A DNA stretch of 51,343 nucleotides from Bacteroidales bacterium (GCA_016283175.1 JAEEMK010000098.1:1-51343); one strand, 5' to 3'. Shown: positions 40,257-48,685, numbered from the stretch's first letter. Made by a program: numbers and translations. Notes: generated by a model not told the origin, from the sequence alone.

Positions 40257-42673
40257 AAACAGGTGTCGGGACAAAGTGCGTATCCATACTTATATCGGCA
40301 TTGATGCTGTCGCTGATGTTTGCATCCTGTGCCAGTTTGGATAAGTTTGTCCAACCCGACGAACGTGTGCTAGACAAGAACCAATATGAGATCACTATGG
40401 CAGACGGCAGCAAGCCGTCGAAGGAGATTCTTGATGCTTTGAGCAATATGAAGAAATTCGCCAAGCAGAAACCCAATTCGCATCTGCTTGGCGTTGGCCC
40501 TCGCTTTTCGATGCGGATATATTGCCTGTCAAACCCCGACAAGACCAACTTCTGGCACAACTATCTGCGTCGCAAAGGAAAAGCTCCTGTCATATACGAA
40601 GAAGATGCTGCCGTGCACACCTGCCAGCAACTTGGCGGATTGTTGGAGTCTAAAGGCTGTTTCAATTCGTCGGTGACGTTCGACACTGTTCATAAAGGGA
40701 AATATGACGTCGATGTTATCTACCACATCAGGCCGGCGACACGCTATCGCATCGACGATGTGGCCTTCAAGGCTGAAACTCCGGAAGTCAACCAACTGCT
40801 GAAGGACTGGAGCAATGAATGCCTGCTGAAAGTCGGTGAATACTACGACCAAGACAAGATGGATGAGGAAAGGACCCAGGTGGTTGAACGGCTGCGCAAT
40901 GAAGGATACTACTATGCCAATGCCGACTTGGTGTCGTATTTGGTGGACACAGCTTTTGAAGACCACAAATTGACGATACGGATGAATGTCCGCAATCCGC
41001 GCATTGTCAACGCCAACCGAGGCCTGGTTTCTACACCGTTGCAGAAATACCGTATTGATGACATATATGTTTATCCCAATACTTCGGCGTCTAACAGCGG
41101 GCTTGTCAGTGCCTATGACACGCTGACGCTGCCGATGCATTTCCGCAATCTTACCACCAACTATCATTATCTTTACAACCAGCCGATGACGTTGAAGCCC
41201 AAAGTCATCAGCCGTTCTATGTTTTTGTTCCACAATCAACGATTTAGACCTCGCAACATTGACCGCACATATAATTCTTTGTTAAGCCTCCGCAATTTCA
41301 AGTATATCAATATCGAGTTTGTTGAGTCGCCAAACAGTTGCGACACCAACAGGTTGCTCAACGCCAAAGTGCGTCTTTTGACAGCCAAGCGGCAGCGGCT
41401 TACGGCATCCATTGAACTCAACAATTCATCGCCATTTGGAGAAAACGACAATGGATTGCTTGGCGGTAATTTTGGCCTCGAGACGAAACTGGGGTACCAG
41501 AATAAGAACTTTCTGGGCGGCGCCGAACAGTTCAAGGCTGAATGGTCGTTGCTTGTGGAGTTGCCAAAACTGATACTTAAGAACAGAGACAGCGAAAATA
41601 TTCGCAACAATGTCAGCAATTTCGAGAACGGGCTCAATTTGTCGCTCGACATACCGACGTTCCTTTTCCCATTCACAAGAGACATCCTGTGGCAACGTAT
41701 GCGTCCCCATACTGTCTTTACTCTTGGTGCCAACTATCAGCTGCACAGTTATTTCGAACGCCTGCTGGGCAATGTCGGTTTCGGCTACAGCTGGAGCCAT
41801 AACAATCACGCACATCAGTTGCTGCCGCTCGAGTTGACTTATGTACGCTTCTTCAACATCGACAGTTCTTTCCGTCGCAGGATGGAGAGCATCAGTGATG
41901 CTCGCGTCAAATATCAGTACAGCGACCACTTCATTATGAATGCACGCTACGACTACGTATACAACACACAGCAATACGGAGTGCGCAGCAATTTCAACTA
42001 CCTGCACCTGTCGGTAGAAAGTGCCGGAAACCTGTTGAGCGGTATTGCCAATATGGTGGGAGGACATAAAGACGAGAATGGCATCAGCGAAATATTCGGT
42101 GTCCCGTTCTCGCAATATATCAGAGTAAACACGGAATTCAAACGGTATTTTTATTTTGGGCGTAAAAGCACCTTCGTTGCACGTGCTATGGCCGGTATAG
42201 GAATGCCTTACGGCAACTCGAAGGCAATGCCTTACGAGAAGAGTTTCTTCGGAGGCGGTCCTACAACCATCCGTGCCTGGCATCTGCGTTACCTCGGCCC
42301 TGGCAATTTCCAGTCGTCAGACGACAACATACTTGAGCGAATAGGCGATATTCAGCTGGTTGTGAACCTCGAATACCGATTCCCGATTGCATACATCTTT
42401 GAAGGTGCCCTTTTTGCCGACTTTGGCAATGTGTGGCTTGCCAACGAATCGCAGGAATTCCCCAACGGTCAGATAAGATTTGCCGACTTGGCACAAAGCA
42501 TTGCAACAGGCATAGGTTTTGGCTTGCGCGCCAACATATCGATTCTCACCTTGCGTTGCGACCTTGCCATACCGCTTTACGACCCTGGTGTGCCAGAAGA
42601 AAAACGCTGGTGCCCGCCGCATTGGAAAATATCGCAGATTACTGCCAACTTTGGAATCGATTATCCTTTCTGA
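40253..42673 (+). CDS. Omp85-family (BamA/TamA-like) outer-membrane lipoprotein
   Basis: 806 aa. The N-terminus is a lipoprotein signal (LMFASC, lipidated Cys 26). POTRA-like domains are seen at about 150-330 (VDVIYHIRPATRYRIDDV, ERTQVVERLRNEGYYYANADLV), and the C-terminal half is a 16-strand barrel with the Omp85 hallmarks GGPTTIRAWHLRYLGPG (VRGY/F-like lid-lock motif), LVVNLEYRFPI and FADFGNVW, ending in FGIDYPF. It would insert or move substrates through the outer membrane. It differs from BamA in having a lipidated N-terminus and fewer POTRA domains, and so fits the TamA-like group. Context (waaA, polyprenyl synthase) points to envelope biogenesis. Confidence 0.88.
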   Translation: MKTGVGTKCVSILISALMLSLMFASCASLDKFVQPDERVLDKNQYEITMADGSKPSKEILDALSNMKKFAKQKPNSHLLGVGPRFSMRIYCLSNPDKTNFWHNYLRRKGKAPVIYEEDAAVHTCQQLGGLLESKGCFNSSVTFDTVHKGKYDVDVIYHIRPATRYRIDDVAFKAETPEVNQLLKDWSNECLLKVGEYYDQDKMDEERTQVVERLRNEGYYYANADLVSYLVDTAFEDHKLTIRMNVRNPRIVNANRGLVSTPLQKYRIDDIYVYPNTSASNSGLVSAYDTLTLPMHFRNLTTNYHYLYNQPMTLKPKVISRSMFLFHNQRFRPRNIDRTYNSLLSLRNFKYINIEFVESPNSCDTNRLLNAKVRLLTAKRQRLTASIELNNSSPFGENDNGLLGGNFGLETKLGYQNKNFLGGAEQFKAEWSLLVELPKLILKNRDSENIRNNVSNFENGLNLSLDIPTFLFPFTRDILWQRMRPHTVFTLGANYQLHSYFERLLGNVGFGYSWSHNNHAHQLLPLELTYVRFFNIDSSFRRRMESISDARVKYQYSDHFIMNARYDYVYNTQQYGVRSNFNYLHLSVESAGNLLSGIANMVGGHKDENGISEIFGVPFSQYIRVNTEFKRYFYFGRKSTFVARAMAGIGMPYGNSKAMPYEKSFFGGGPTTIRAWHLRYLGPGNFQSSDDNILERIGDIQLVVNLEYRFPIAYIFEGALFADFGNVWLANESQEFPNGQIRFADLAQSIATGIGFGLRANISILTLRCDLAIPLYDPGVPEEKRWCPPHWKISQITANFGIDYPF

Positions 42674-42701
42674 ATAATTTGTTGAAACAATACTATAATT
42701 A

Positions 42702-43676
42702 ATGTATACATTAGAAGAAATACAAAAGAAAGTAAGCCAGTACTTCGCCGATGAGGACTTCGGCAGCCGTCTCGGCGGACTTTACGAGCCAATTGGCTAT
42801 GCCCTTTCGCAGGGTGGCAAACGCATACGTCCAGTGATGCTGCTGGCTGCTGTCGACCTTTTTGGCGGCGACATAGAACAGGCACGCTATGCAGCAATCG
42901 GCATCGAAACGTTCCACAATTTCACGTTGCTTCACGACGACTTGATGGATCGTTCGCCTGTGCGTCGTGGAAAACCGACGGTATACCGCAAATGGGATGA
43001 AAATACTGCAATCCTTTCGGGCGACGCTATGCACATTCTTGCTTGGCAGTACTTCTTGAAACAGCCGAACAAGAATCTCCTTGAAATACTGCAGACTTTT
43101 GGCAAAACCTGCCTGCAGATACACGAAGGACAGCAATATGATATGAATTTCGAGCACCGTGACGATGTAACCATCGACGAGTATATGGAGATGATAAGGC
43201 TTAAAACAGCAGTTCTTTTGGGTGGAGCATTGAAAATAGGAGCCTTGTATGCCGATGCCAAACCGCGCGATGTCGAGGAACTGTACAACTTCGGTATCGA
43301 TACTGGGCTCGCATTCCAACTGCGCGACGATTTGCTCGATGCCTACGGCAATACTGCCACTTTTGGCAAAGAGACAGGTACCGACATCAAGGATAACAAG
43401 AAAACATACCTGCTTCTCACTGCTCTGAAAAAAGGCGACGACAAACAGACAGCAACACTTAAAGCCCTTTTCAGCAGCACGCCTGATAATCCCGCCTCTA
43501 AGATCAAGGAAGTCCTGGATATTTATTCCCAACTTGATATCCGCAGCGAGGTCGAGGCACGCATTGCAGAGCTGCACGAGAAAGCTATGCATCATCTCGA
43601 CGCCGTTTCGTGTCCTGCAAGTGCCAAAGAGCCTTTGCACAAGCTTGCCTGTTCGTTGCTCGACCGCAATGTGTAA
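42702..43676 (+). CDS. Trans-polyprenyl diphosphate synthase
   Basis: 324 aa. First Asp-rich motif D79-DLMD-83 (FHNFTLLHDDLMDRSPVRRG) and second 209-213 (FQLRDDLLDAYGN) are both intact, with K168-T169 between them. It condenses isopentenyl diphosphate onto an allylic diphosphate. F74, five residues before the first Asp, is bulky, as in enzymes that stop near C20; long-chain quinone synthases usually have a small residue there. The product length is thus uncertain (geranylgeranyl-like, or longer if other residues dominate). It follows the Omp85 gene by 28 bases and ends the cluster. Confidence 0.9.
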   Translation: MYTLEEIQKKVSQYFADEDFGSRLGGLYEPIGYALSQGGKRIRPVMLLAAVDLFGGDIEQARYAAIGIETFHNFTLLHDDLMDRSPVRRGKPTVYRKWDENTAILSGDAMHILAWQYFLKQPNKNLLEILQTFGKTCLQIHEGQQYDMNFEHRDDVTIDEYMEMIRLKTAVLLGGALKIGALYADAKPRDVEELYNFGIDTGLAFQLRDDLLDAYGNTATFGKETGTDIKDNKKTYLLLTALKKGDDKQTATLKALFSSTPDNPASKIKEVLDIYSQLDIRSEVEARIAELHEKAMHHLDAVSCPASAKEPLHKLACSLLDRNV

Positions 43677-43768
43677 TATATAGAAAAAAGAGTTTTATGC
43701 ATTGTCTTGTAAAATAATGTGTTATGCAAGTGAGACGTGCGTAAAATGAAAAAAAAACGAAAAAATCT

Positions 43769-43798
43769 TTTGCAGTTGTAAACTTATTGCTAAATTTG
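43769..43798 (+). promoter_or_regulatory. Promoter of the exbB-exbD operon
   Basis: TTTG (43769-43772), an 18-base spacer and TAAATTTG (43791-43798) match the Bacteroidota consensus; the leader is about 60 bases of AT-rich sequence. Confidence 0.7.
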
Positions 43799-43862
43799 CA
43801 AACATATTGTGAATTGCGAAAATTGAACTAACTAATTAATAATTAACACAATCTAAATCAAA

Positions 43863-44684
43863 ATGAAAAAAGTAATTGCATTAATGTCAGTAATTGGATT
43901 ATTGGCATTCACCAATCTCAACAATGTTATGGCTCAGGACGCCGTCACCGATGAAGCCGTCCAAACCGAACAAGTTACCGACGACAGCGCAACAGTCGCT
44001 GATGAAGCTGTTGCCGAGCCCGTAGAAGCCGTTGCGGACGAAGAGGAAGAAGCAAAATCCTTCCACGAAGTGCTGAAAGAGAAATATATCCAGGGTGGTG
44101 CTGGCTGGATGACCCCTGTGCTCCTCTGCCTTATCCTCGGTATGGCACTCGTTATCGAGCGTATCATTTATCTGAATATGGCCACCACCAATGTCGACGC
44201 TCTGCTCGGCGGCATTGAGGACAATGTCAAGAAGGGTGACTACAATGCAGCAAAGGAACTCTGCCGCAATACCCGTGGCCCCGTTGCCAGCATCTTCTAC
44301 CAAGGTCTTGACCGCGTAGACGAAGGTCTTGAAAATGTTGAGAAGTCGCTCACTTCCTATGGTGGAGTTCAGATGGCTCGCCTCGAGGCAAACCTTACCT
44401 GGATTGCTCTGTTTATCGCTCTTGCTCCTTCGTTCGGATTCCTCGGTACCGTTATCGGTATGGTTCAGGCATTCGACGATATCGAGAAAGCTGGTGACAT
44501 CAGCCCGACCGTCGTTGCCCACGGTATGAAGATGGCCCTTTTGACCACTGTGTTCGGTCTTATTGTCGCTATCATTCTTCAGATTTTCTACAACTATCTG
44601 CTCACCAAAATTGAAAGCCTCGTTTCTCAGATGGAGGATGGTACCATAACCTTTATGGATATCCTTATCAAGAACAAGAAATAA
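43863..44684 (+). CDS. exbB: MotA/TolQ/ExbB-family proton channel protein
   Basis: 273 aa. A signal-like helix (1-25, ending NVMAQ) is followed by a very acidic, Ala/Val/Glu-rich stretch (about 26-65) and then three membrane helices with the ExbB core: TPVLLCLILGMALVIERI, then ARLEANLTWIALFIALAPSFGFLGTVIGMVQAF and MKMALLTTVFGLIVAIILQIFYNYLL. With ExbD it forms the proton-driven motor that powers TonB-dependent uptake. The N-terminal signal peptide plus acidic extension is typical of Bacteroidota ExbB and absent from E. coli ExbB. First gene of a four-gene unit. Confidence 0.92.
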   Translation: MKKVIALMSVIGLLAFTNLNNVMAQDAVTDEAVQTEQVTDDSATVADEAVAEPVEAVADEEEEAKSFHEVLKEKYIQGGAGWMTPVLLCLILGMALVIERIIYLNMATTNVDALLGGIEDNVKKGDYNAAKELCRNTRGPVASIFYQGLDRVDEGLENVEKSLTSYGGVQMARLEANLTWIALFIALAPSFGFLGTVIGMVQAFDDIEKAGDISPTVVAHGMKMALLTTVFGLIVAIILQIFYNYLLTKIESLVSQMEDGTITFMDILIKNKK

Positions 44685-44735
44685 TAGTGCAAGGATAGTA
44701 TAACAATTTTATTAACCCTTTAATCCTTAACTATT

Positions 44736-45161
44736 ATGCAAGAAAAAACGAGAAAAATAATTATGTGGTGCAGTCTCGCAGTAGCTGTCATCGTATCCGT
44801 TCTCGCCATCCTTTTTGCTGCTAACCAAACCACTTTTGGTTGGGCATTTGACGTGGCCTTCTGGGTACTGATTTGCTATGTGGCACTGAGCCTTATTATC
44901 TGGGTCATCTATGGCATTATAAGCCTTAAGGATAAACCCAAAAAGACTGCAATTTTTGCAGGAGCAATTGTCGTAGTACTTGTAGCTTCCATTCTTCTGG
45001 CTCTTGGTGACACAATGCCTCAGGATATGCTGCTTCGTTACGATGCTACCGAAAAGACCGCCAAACTCATCGCCATTGCTTGCTACCTTACTTACTTCAC
45101 CGTAGGCGGTGCACTGGTTATGCTGCTTTGGTCTGTTATTTCTAAATCATTTAAAAAGTAA
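44736..45161 (+). CDS. Small polytopic membrane protein of the ExbB/ExbD cluster
   Basis: 141 aa with four predicted transmembrane helices (about 9-29, 38-60, 72-90 and 111-136), short loops and a basic C-terminus. I recognise no named family, but a gene of this kind between exbB and two exbD genes is a recurrent arrangement in Bacteroidota. It may be an accessory subunit of the motor. It lies 51 bases after exbB and 8 before exbD. Confidence 0.75.
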   Translation: MQEKTRKIIMWCSLAVAVIVSVLAILFAANQTTFGWAFDVAFWVLICYVALSLIIWVIYGIISLKDKPKKTAIFAGAIVVVLVASILLALGDTMPQDMLLRYDATEKTAKLIAIACYLTYFTVGGALVMLLWSVISKSFKK

Positions 45162-45169
45162 GTATCACT

Positions 45170-45745
45170 ATGAGCAAGAAATCAACTCCTGGCTTGAATA
45201 CAAGCTCGATGTCCGATATCTCGTTCCTGTTGTTGGCCTTCTTCCTGATGGTCTCCAACATCAACACAGATATGGGTATCGCCCGGCGTTTGCCGCCACC
45301 GCTGCCGCCGGACTTCACACCGCCAGAAGTTCGTGAACGTAACATCTTCCAGGTTAAGATCAACCGCAACGACCGTATCCTCTTCAACAAGGAGGTCGGC
45401 GACATCAGCCTGCTGAAGGAACGTGCCAAAGAGTTCTTGGGCAACCCCCAGGATCTGCCGAACCTTCCGCAGAAAGAAATGGTCAACATTCCGTTGCTGG
45501 GTACCTATCCCGTGTCGAAAGGTGTTATCTCGCTGCAGAACGACCGTGGTACTTCGTACGACACCTACTTCCGTGTTCAGAACGAACTCACCGCCGCCAT
45601 CAACGAGATGCGTGACGAACTATCTCGCCAGAAATTCAGTAGACCATACAAAGACTTGGATCAGGAACACAAGGACGCTATAGACAAAGCTATACCCGTT
45701 GCCATTTCCGAAGCCGAGCCTAAAAATACAGGAGGAACAAAATAA
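45170..45745 (+). CDS. exbD: ExbD/TolR-family protein (first copy, proline-rich)
   Basis: 191 aa. A cytoplasmic N-terminus, one membrane helix with the proton-binding Asp in SSMSDISFLLLAFFLMVSN, then a Bacteroidota-specific proline-rich linker (RRLPPPLPPDFTPPEV) and a periplasmic domain (FQVKINRNDRILFNKEVGD). It pairs with ExbB to couple proton flow to TonB. The stop and the next ATG overlap as TAATG. Confidence 0.92.
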   Translation: MSKKSTPGLNTSSMSDISFLLLAFFLMVSNINTDMGIARRLPPPLPPDFTPPEVRERNIFQVKINRNDRILFNKEVGDISLLKERAKEFLGNPQDLPNLPQKEMVNIPLLGTYPVSKGVISLQNDRGTSYDTYFRVQNELTAAINEMRDELSRQKFSRPYKDLDQEHKDAIDKAIPVAISEAEPKNTGGTK

Positions 45746-46215
45746 TGGCAAGATTCAAACAAAAAAATGACAAAGGTACACCGGCTCTCAATATGGGCTC
45801 GATGTCGGACATTATCTTTATGCTCCTGTTCTTCTTTATGGTTATCACCACTATGCGTGAAAGTTCACTCTTCGTGAAAATCACGCCGCCGAAAGGCTCC
45901 GAGGTGACCAAACTTGAGAAGAAAAGCTTGGTAAGCTACATCAACATCGGTGTTCCACAAGACGCTTATGCTACAAAATATGGTAGTGAGCCGCGTATAC
46001 AGCTCAACGACCAGATCGCTGACGTTTCCGACATTCGTCAGTTTGTCGAACTCGAAAAGAATCAGCGCACCGAAGAGGACAGCAAATTGCTAACCTTCGC
46101 CATCAAGGCCGACGGAAAGGTCAAGATGGGTATGATCAGCGACGTCAAACAGGAACTCCGTGCGGCAAGTGCACTTAAAATCTTCTACAACGCCTCAAAA
46201 GAGGTCAGGAAGTAA
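45745..46215 (+). CDS. exbD: ExbD/TolR-family protein (second copy)
   Basis: 156 aa. The same plan as its neighbour, with SMSDIIFMLLFFFMVITTM containing the functional Asp, but without the proline-rich linker. The periplasmic part includes FAIKADGKVKMGMISDVKQEL, the usual ExbD ending. Two different ExbD subunits in one operon imply a heteromeric dimer in the motor. No tonB gene follows; a terminator comes directly after. Confidence 0.92.
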   Translation: MARFKQKNDKGTPALNMGSMSDIIFMLLFFFMVITTMRESSLFVKITPPKGSEVTKLEKKSLVSYINIGVPQDAYATKYGSEPRIQLNDQIADVSDIRQFVELEKNQRTEEDSKLLTFAIKADGKVKMGMISDVKQELRAASALKIFYNASKEVRK

Positions 46216-46236
46216 CTCTCTATTATCCGAAATGAA

Positions 46237-46268
46237 AAAGGCTGCTGCGTTTTGCAGCAGCTTTTTTT
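46237..46268 (+). terminator. Terminator of the exbB-exbD operon
   Basis: GCTGCTGC (46241-46248) pairs with GCAGCAGC (46254-46261), extended by AAAAG/CTTTT, and is followed by eight T residues. Confidence 0.85.
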
Positions 46269-46284
46269 TATTAATAAAATCACA

Positions 46285-47007
46285 ATGTTCCGTTGCAAAC
46301 AGTTCACCATCGACGACAATGGCGCCACAATGAAGGTAGGCACCGATGCTGTGCTTTTGGGCGCTATGGCCACACCTAAGGCCATCCCTGCCCGTATTCT
46401 TGACATCGGCACAGGTTGCGGCATCCTGGCGCTGATGATGGCGCAACGTTTCGGCAACGCCTCCGTCGACGCCATCGACATAGATGCAGCAACCATAACT
46501 GTCGCCCAATCCAACTTCAGGCGTTCGCCCTGGAGCAACAGACTTCAAGCCCGAAACTTTTCCCTGCAGCAATTCGCGGAGCGAAACGCGGAACATCCTT
46601 CAAAGCGCTACGACTTGATTGTCAGCAATCCGCCATATTTCACCAACTCGCTCCGCAATGAAGACCCACGTCGGCGGCTGGCACGCCACGACGACAACCT
46701 TACCCTCGAAACATTGTTCCAAGAGGCGTCAAAACTAATGGTACCGTCAGGCACAATGGCCGTCATCCTTCCTGCCGATGCTGCTGGCCGTGCCGCTTCT
46801 GCAGCAGAAATGTATGGCTTGCGCCCCCAAACGCAGACAGACATATGCAACCATCTGGGTGATGCCCCCAAACGCAGCGTCTTGCATTTCCTCTTTGACG
46901 AAAGCGCTTCAGAATATGATATACAAAAAAAAGTTTTCGCTATGCGAAAATTTGACAATGGCTATACTTCTGAATATCAATCTCTGACATCGCCATTTCT
47001 GCTTTAG
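46285..47007 (+). CDS. TrmN6-like tRNA (adenine-N6)-methyltransferase
   Basis: 240 aa from the Met at 46285; an earlier in-frame Met at 46252 falls inside the preceding terminator stem. The Rossmann-type SAM site is ILDIGTGCGILALMMAQRF, and the catalytic motif is NPPY in YDLIVSNPPYFTNSL. The start FRCKQFTIDDNGATMKVGTDAVLLGAM is the signature of the TrmN6/YfiC group, which methylates A37 of tRNA1-Val in E. coli. The RxxRHDDNLTLETL block also fits. No own promoter was recognised, so read-through past the terminator or a weak promoter is possible. Confidence 0.88.
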   Translation: MFRCKQFTIDDNGATMKVGTDAVLLGAMATPKAIPARILDIGTGCGILALMMAQRFGNASVDAIDIDAATITVAQSNFRRSPWSNRLQARNFSLQQFAERNAEHPSKRYDLIVSNPPYFTNSLRNEDPRRRLARHDDNLTLETLFQEASKLMVPSGTMAVILPADAAGRAASAAEMYGLRPQTQTDICNHLGDAPKRSVLHFLFDESASEYDIQKKVFAMRKFDNGYTSEYQSLTSPFLL

Positions 47008-47042
47008 CCAAAAATTTTTTTTTCTTTTTTGTAAAAAAAGTG

Positions 47043-47156
47043 CCGGAATTGTTACTCATATCTATGAGAACAGTTTCAACGACTGGTTCTCTTCCGGTTT
47101 GCAGTGTAAAACGCAGACCTGCACGGCATCCGGAATTGAGTCATAGATAGGTCTGC
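47043..47156 (+). promoter_or_regulatory. Possible structured leader upstream of the small lipoprotein
   Basis: The gap between the methyltransferase and the lipoprotein holds an inverted repeat GCAGACCT (47113-47120) / AGGTCTGC (47149-47156). It also holds a direct repeat CCGGAATTG (47043-47051 and 47130-47138), the second copy lying in the loop of the hairpin, and a small CTCATA-TC-TATGAG hairpin near 47055-47068. No known riboswitch class was recognised. Confidence 0.35.
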
Positions 47157-47177
47157 AAAACAAAAATAAATAATACT

Positions 47178-47381
47178 ATGAAAAAAGTTTTTTTGGCATT
47201 CGGCATTCTAGCAGTTTTGGTAGCCTTCAGCTCGTGCAGCAAGACCTGTACCTGCAAACAATCAATCGGTGGTCAGGTTATGAACACGACAACAATGGAA
47301 ACCAAAGGTAAATGCTCGGATTTGAACTTTACACAGACAACTATGGGAATGACACAGAAAACTGAATGCGAGAACGAATAG
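47178..47381 (+). CDS. Small cysteine-containing lipoprotein
   Basis: 67 aa. A lipoprotein signal (VAFSSC, lipidated Cys 20) is followed by KTCTCKQS, a second Cys in GKCSDL and a last one in KTECENE. The mature part is only about 47 residues, with four cysteines besides the lipidated one, which could form two disulfides. No family is recognised. A strong terminator follows, so the gene is expressed as a unit. Confidence 0.7.
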   Translation: MKKVFLAFGILAVLVAFSSCSKTCTCKQSIGGQVMNTTTMETKGKCSDLNFTQTTMGMTQKTECENE

Positions 47382-47414
47382 TATCGCTGCCTACCTTGTG
47401 ACTATGAAGAAGAG

Positions 47415-47448
47415 AAAGCTGCTGCATACTTTGCGGCAGCTTTTTTTT
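47415..47448 (+). terminator. Terminator of the small lipoprotein gene
   Basis: AAGCTGCTGC (47416-47425) pairs with GCGGCAGCTT (47433-47442), one G-T pair, and is followed by a run of T residues to 47448. The end of the T run overlaps the stop codon of the minus-strand remnant. Confidence 0.85.
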
Positions 47449-47557
47449 ATCTCATCAGAATCACTGTTCCGGTTTTGTGCTGTTTGTAGCGTGGGCTTGT
47501 ACGGCTGGTGTGGCCTATGAGGTAAACGAATGCACCCTGTGTGCAGGATGTGCTTTT
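47447..47557 (-). pseudogene. Remnant of a T9SS (CHU_C) C-terminal sorting domain
   Basis: On the minus strand the frame from 47557 reads KSTSCTQGAFVYLIGHTSRT, then SPRYKQHKTGTVILMR and a stop. The pattern C-x-Q-G-A-(F/Y)-V-(Y/W), a short gap and then K-x-G-x-V-x-L-(M/I)-R-stop is the same as the end of the C10 peptidase in this window (CPQGAYVWLARF ... RKGSVLLIR). An in-frame TAA lies directly upstream (47558-47560), 10 bases from the prfB stop, and nothing of the rest of such a protein is present. It appears to be the 36-codon tail of a lost surface-protein gene. Confidence 0.75.
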
Positions 47558-47570
47558 TTATTCTGAAGGA

Positions 47571-48683
47571 TTAGCCTTCGGCACCGAACTCCATCAGGTA
47601 GGCTTTGATGAACTCGTCGATTTTTCCGTCCATCACGCCCGTCACATCGCCCGTCTGGTAGTTGGTGCGGTGGTCCTTCACGCGGCGGTCGTCCATCACA
47701 TAGCTGCGTATCTGGCTGCCCCACTCGATTTTTTTCTGCGAAGCTTTGATTTTGGCCTGTTCCTCCATACGGTGCTTCATCTCGCGGTCGTAGAGTTGCG
47801 AGCGCAGCAGTCGCAGTGCGTTCTCTTTGTTCTTTGGCTGGTCGCGTGTCTCCGTGTTTTCAATCAGTATCTCCTCCTCCTCGCCGGTGTAGGGGTCTTT
47901 GTATTGGTAGCGCAGACGCACACCGCTCTCCACCTTGTTGACGTTCTGTCCGCCGGCACCGCCGCTGCGGAAGGTGTCCCAGCTCAGGCGCGAGTTGTCG
48001 ACCACCACCTCAATGGTGTCGTCCACTAAAGGCGTCACGCTGACCGAGGCAAAGCTGGTCATACGCTTGCCCTGGGCGTTGAAAGGGCTTACACGCACCA
48101 AACGGTGCACACCCGTCTCGCTTTTCAGGTATCCGTAGGCAAATTCGCCTTCAATCTGCATCGTGCAGCTCTTTATGCCCGCTCCGTCGCCGTCAAGCGA
48201 GTTGCTTATGGCAACCTTGTACCCTGAGCGCTCGGCATAGCGTATGTACATTCGCATCAGCATCTCCGCCCAGTCTTGTGCCTCGACACCGCCAGCACCG
48301 GCATTGATGCTCAGCACCGCGTCGAAACGGTCGCTCTCACCGCGCAGCATATTCTTGAATTCCAATTCTTCTACAAGCTTGGTCGTCGTCTCAAGCTGTT
48401 TCGTCATTTCCTCTTCCGTGGCGTCGCCGGCATCGAAGAACTCACCCATAACCAGCATATCGTCGCAACTGTCGCTTACAGCCTTATATGCTGTTGTCCA
48501 GGTCTTTTTGCTCTTTATTTCGAGCATCACCTTCTTGGCCTCTTTGGGGTCGTTCCAAAAGTCGGCGGCTTCGGTTTTCTTCTCCTGCTCGGCTATGGCT
48601 GCCAGCAGATTGTCGATGTCGAGTACGCGTTTCAGGGTCTCTTTGCGTTGTTCCAGGTCTTTTATTGTCTCAGGGATCGTCAT
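47571..48683 (-). CDS. prfB: Peptide chain release factor 2
   Basis: 370 aa. The stop-codon recognition tripeptide SPF (HRLVRVSPFNAQGKR) identifies RF2, which reads UGA and UAA, and the GGQ motif is in FRSGGAGGQNVNKVESGVRLRYQ. Unlike prfB in E. coli and most bacteria, the frame is continuous. At the place of the programmed +1 shift (after about codon 20: LKRVLDID) the DNA reads GTA CTC GAC with no CTTTGA, so this copy lacks the autoregulatory frameshift. The leader is an AACCTTT-type repeat touching the start codon. Confidence 0.95.
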   Translation of the reverse strand: MTIPETIKDLEQRKETLKRVLDIDNLLAAIAEQEKKTEAADFWNDPKEAKKVMLEIKSKKTWTTAYKAVSDSCDDMLVMGEFFDAGDATEEEMTKQLETTTKLVEELEFKNMLRGESDRFDAVLSINAGAGGVEAQDWAEMLMRMYIRYAERSGYKVAISNSLDGDGAGIKSCTMQIEGEFAYGYLKSETGVHRLVRVSPFNAQGKRMTSFASVSVTPLVDDTIEVVVDNSRLSWDTFRSGGAGGQNVNKVESGVRLRYQYKDPYTGEEEEILIENTETRDQPKNKENALRLLRSQLYDREMKHRMEEQAKIKASQKKIEWGSQIRSYVMDDRRVKDHRTNYQTGDVTGVMDGKIDEFIKAYLMEFGAEG

Positions 48684-48685
48684 TA

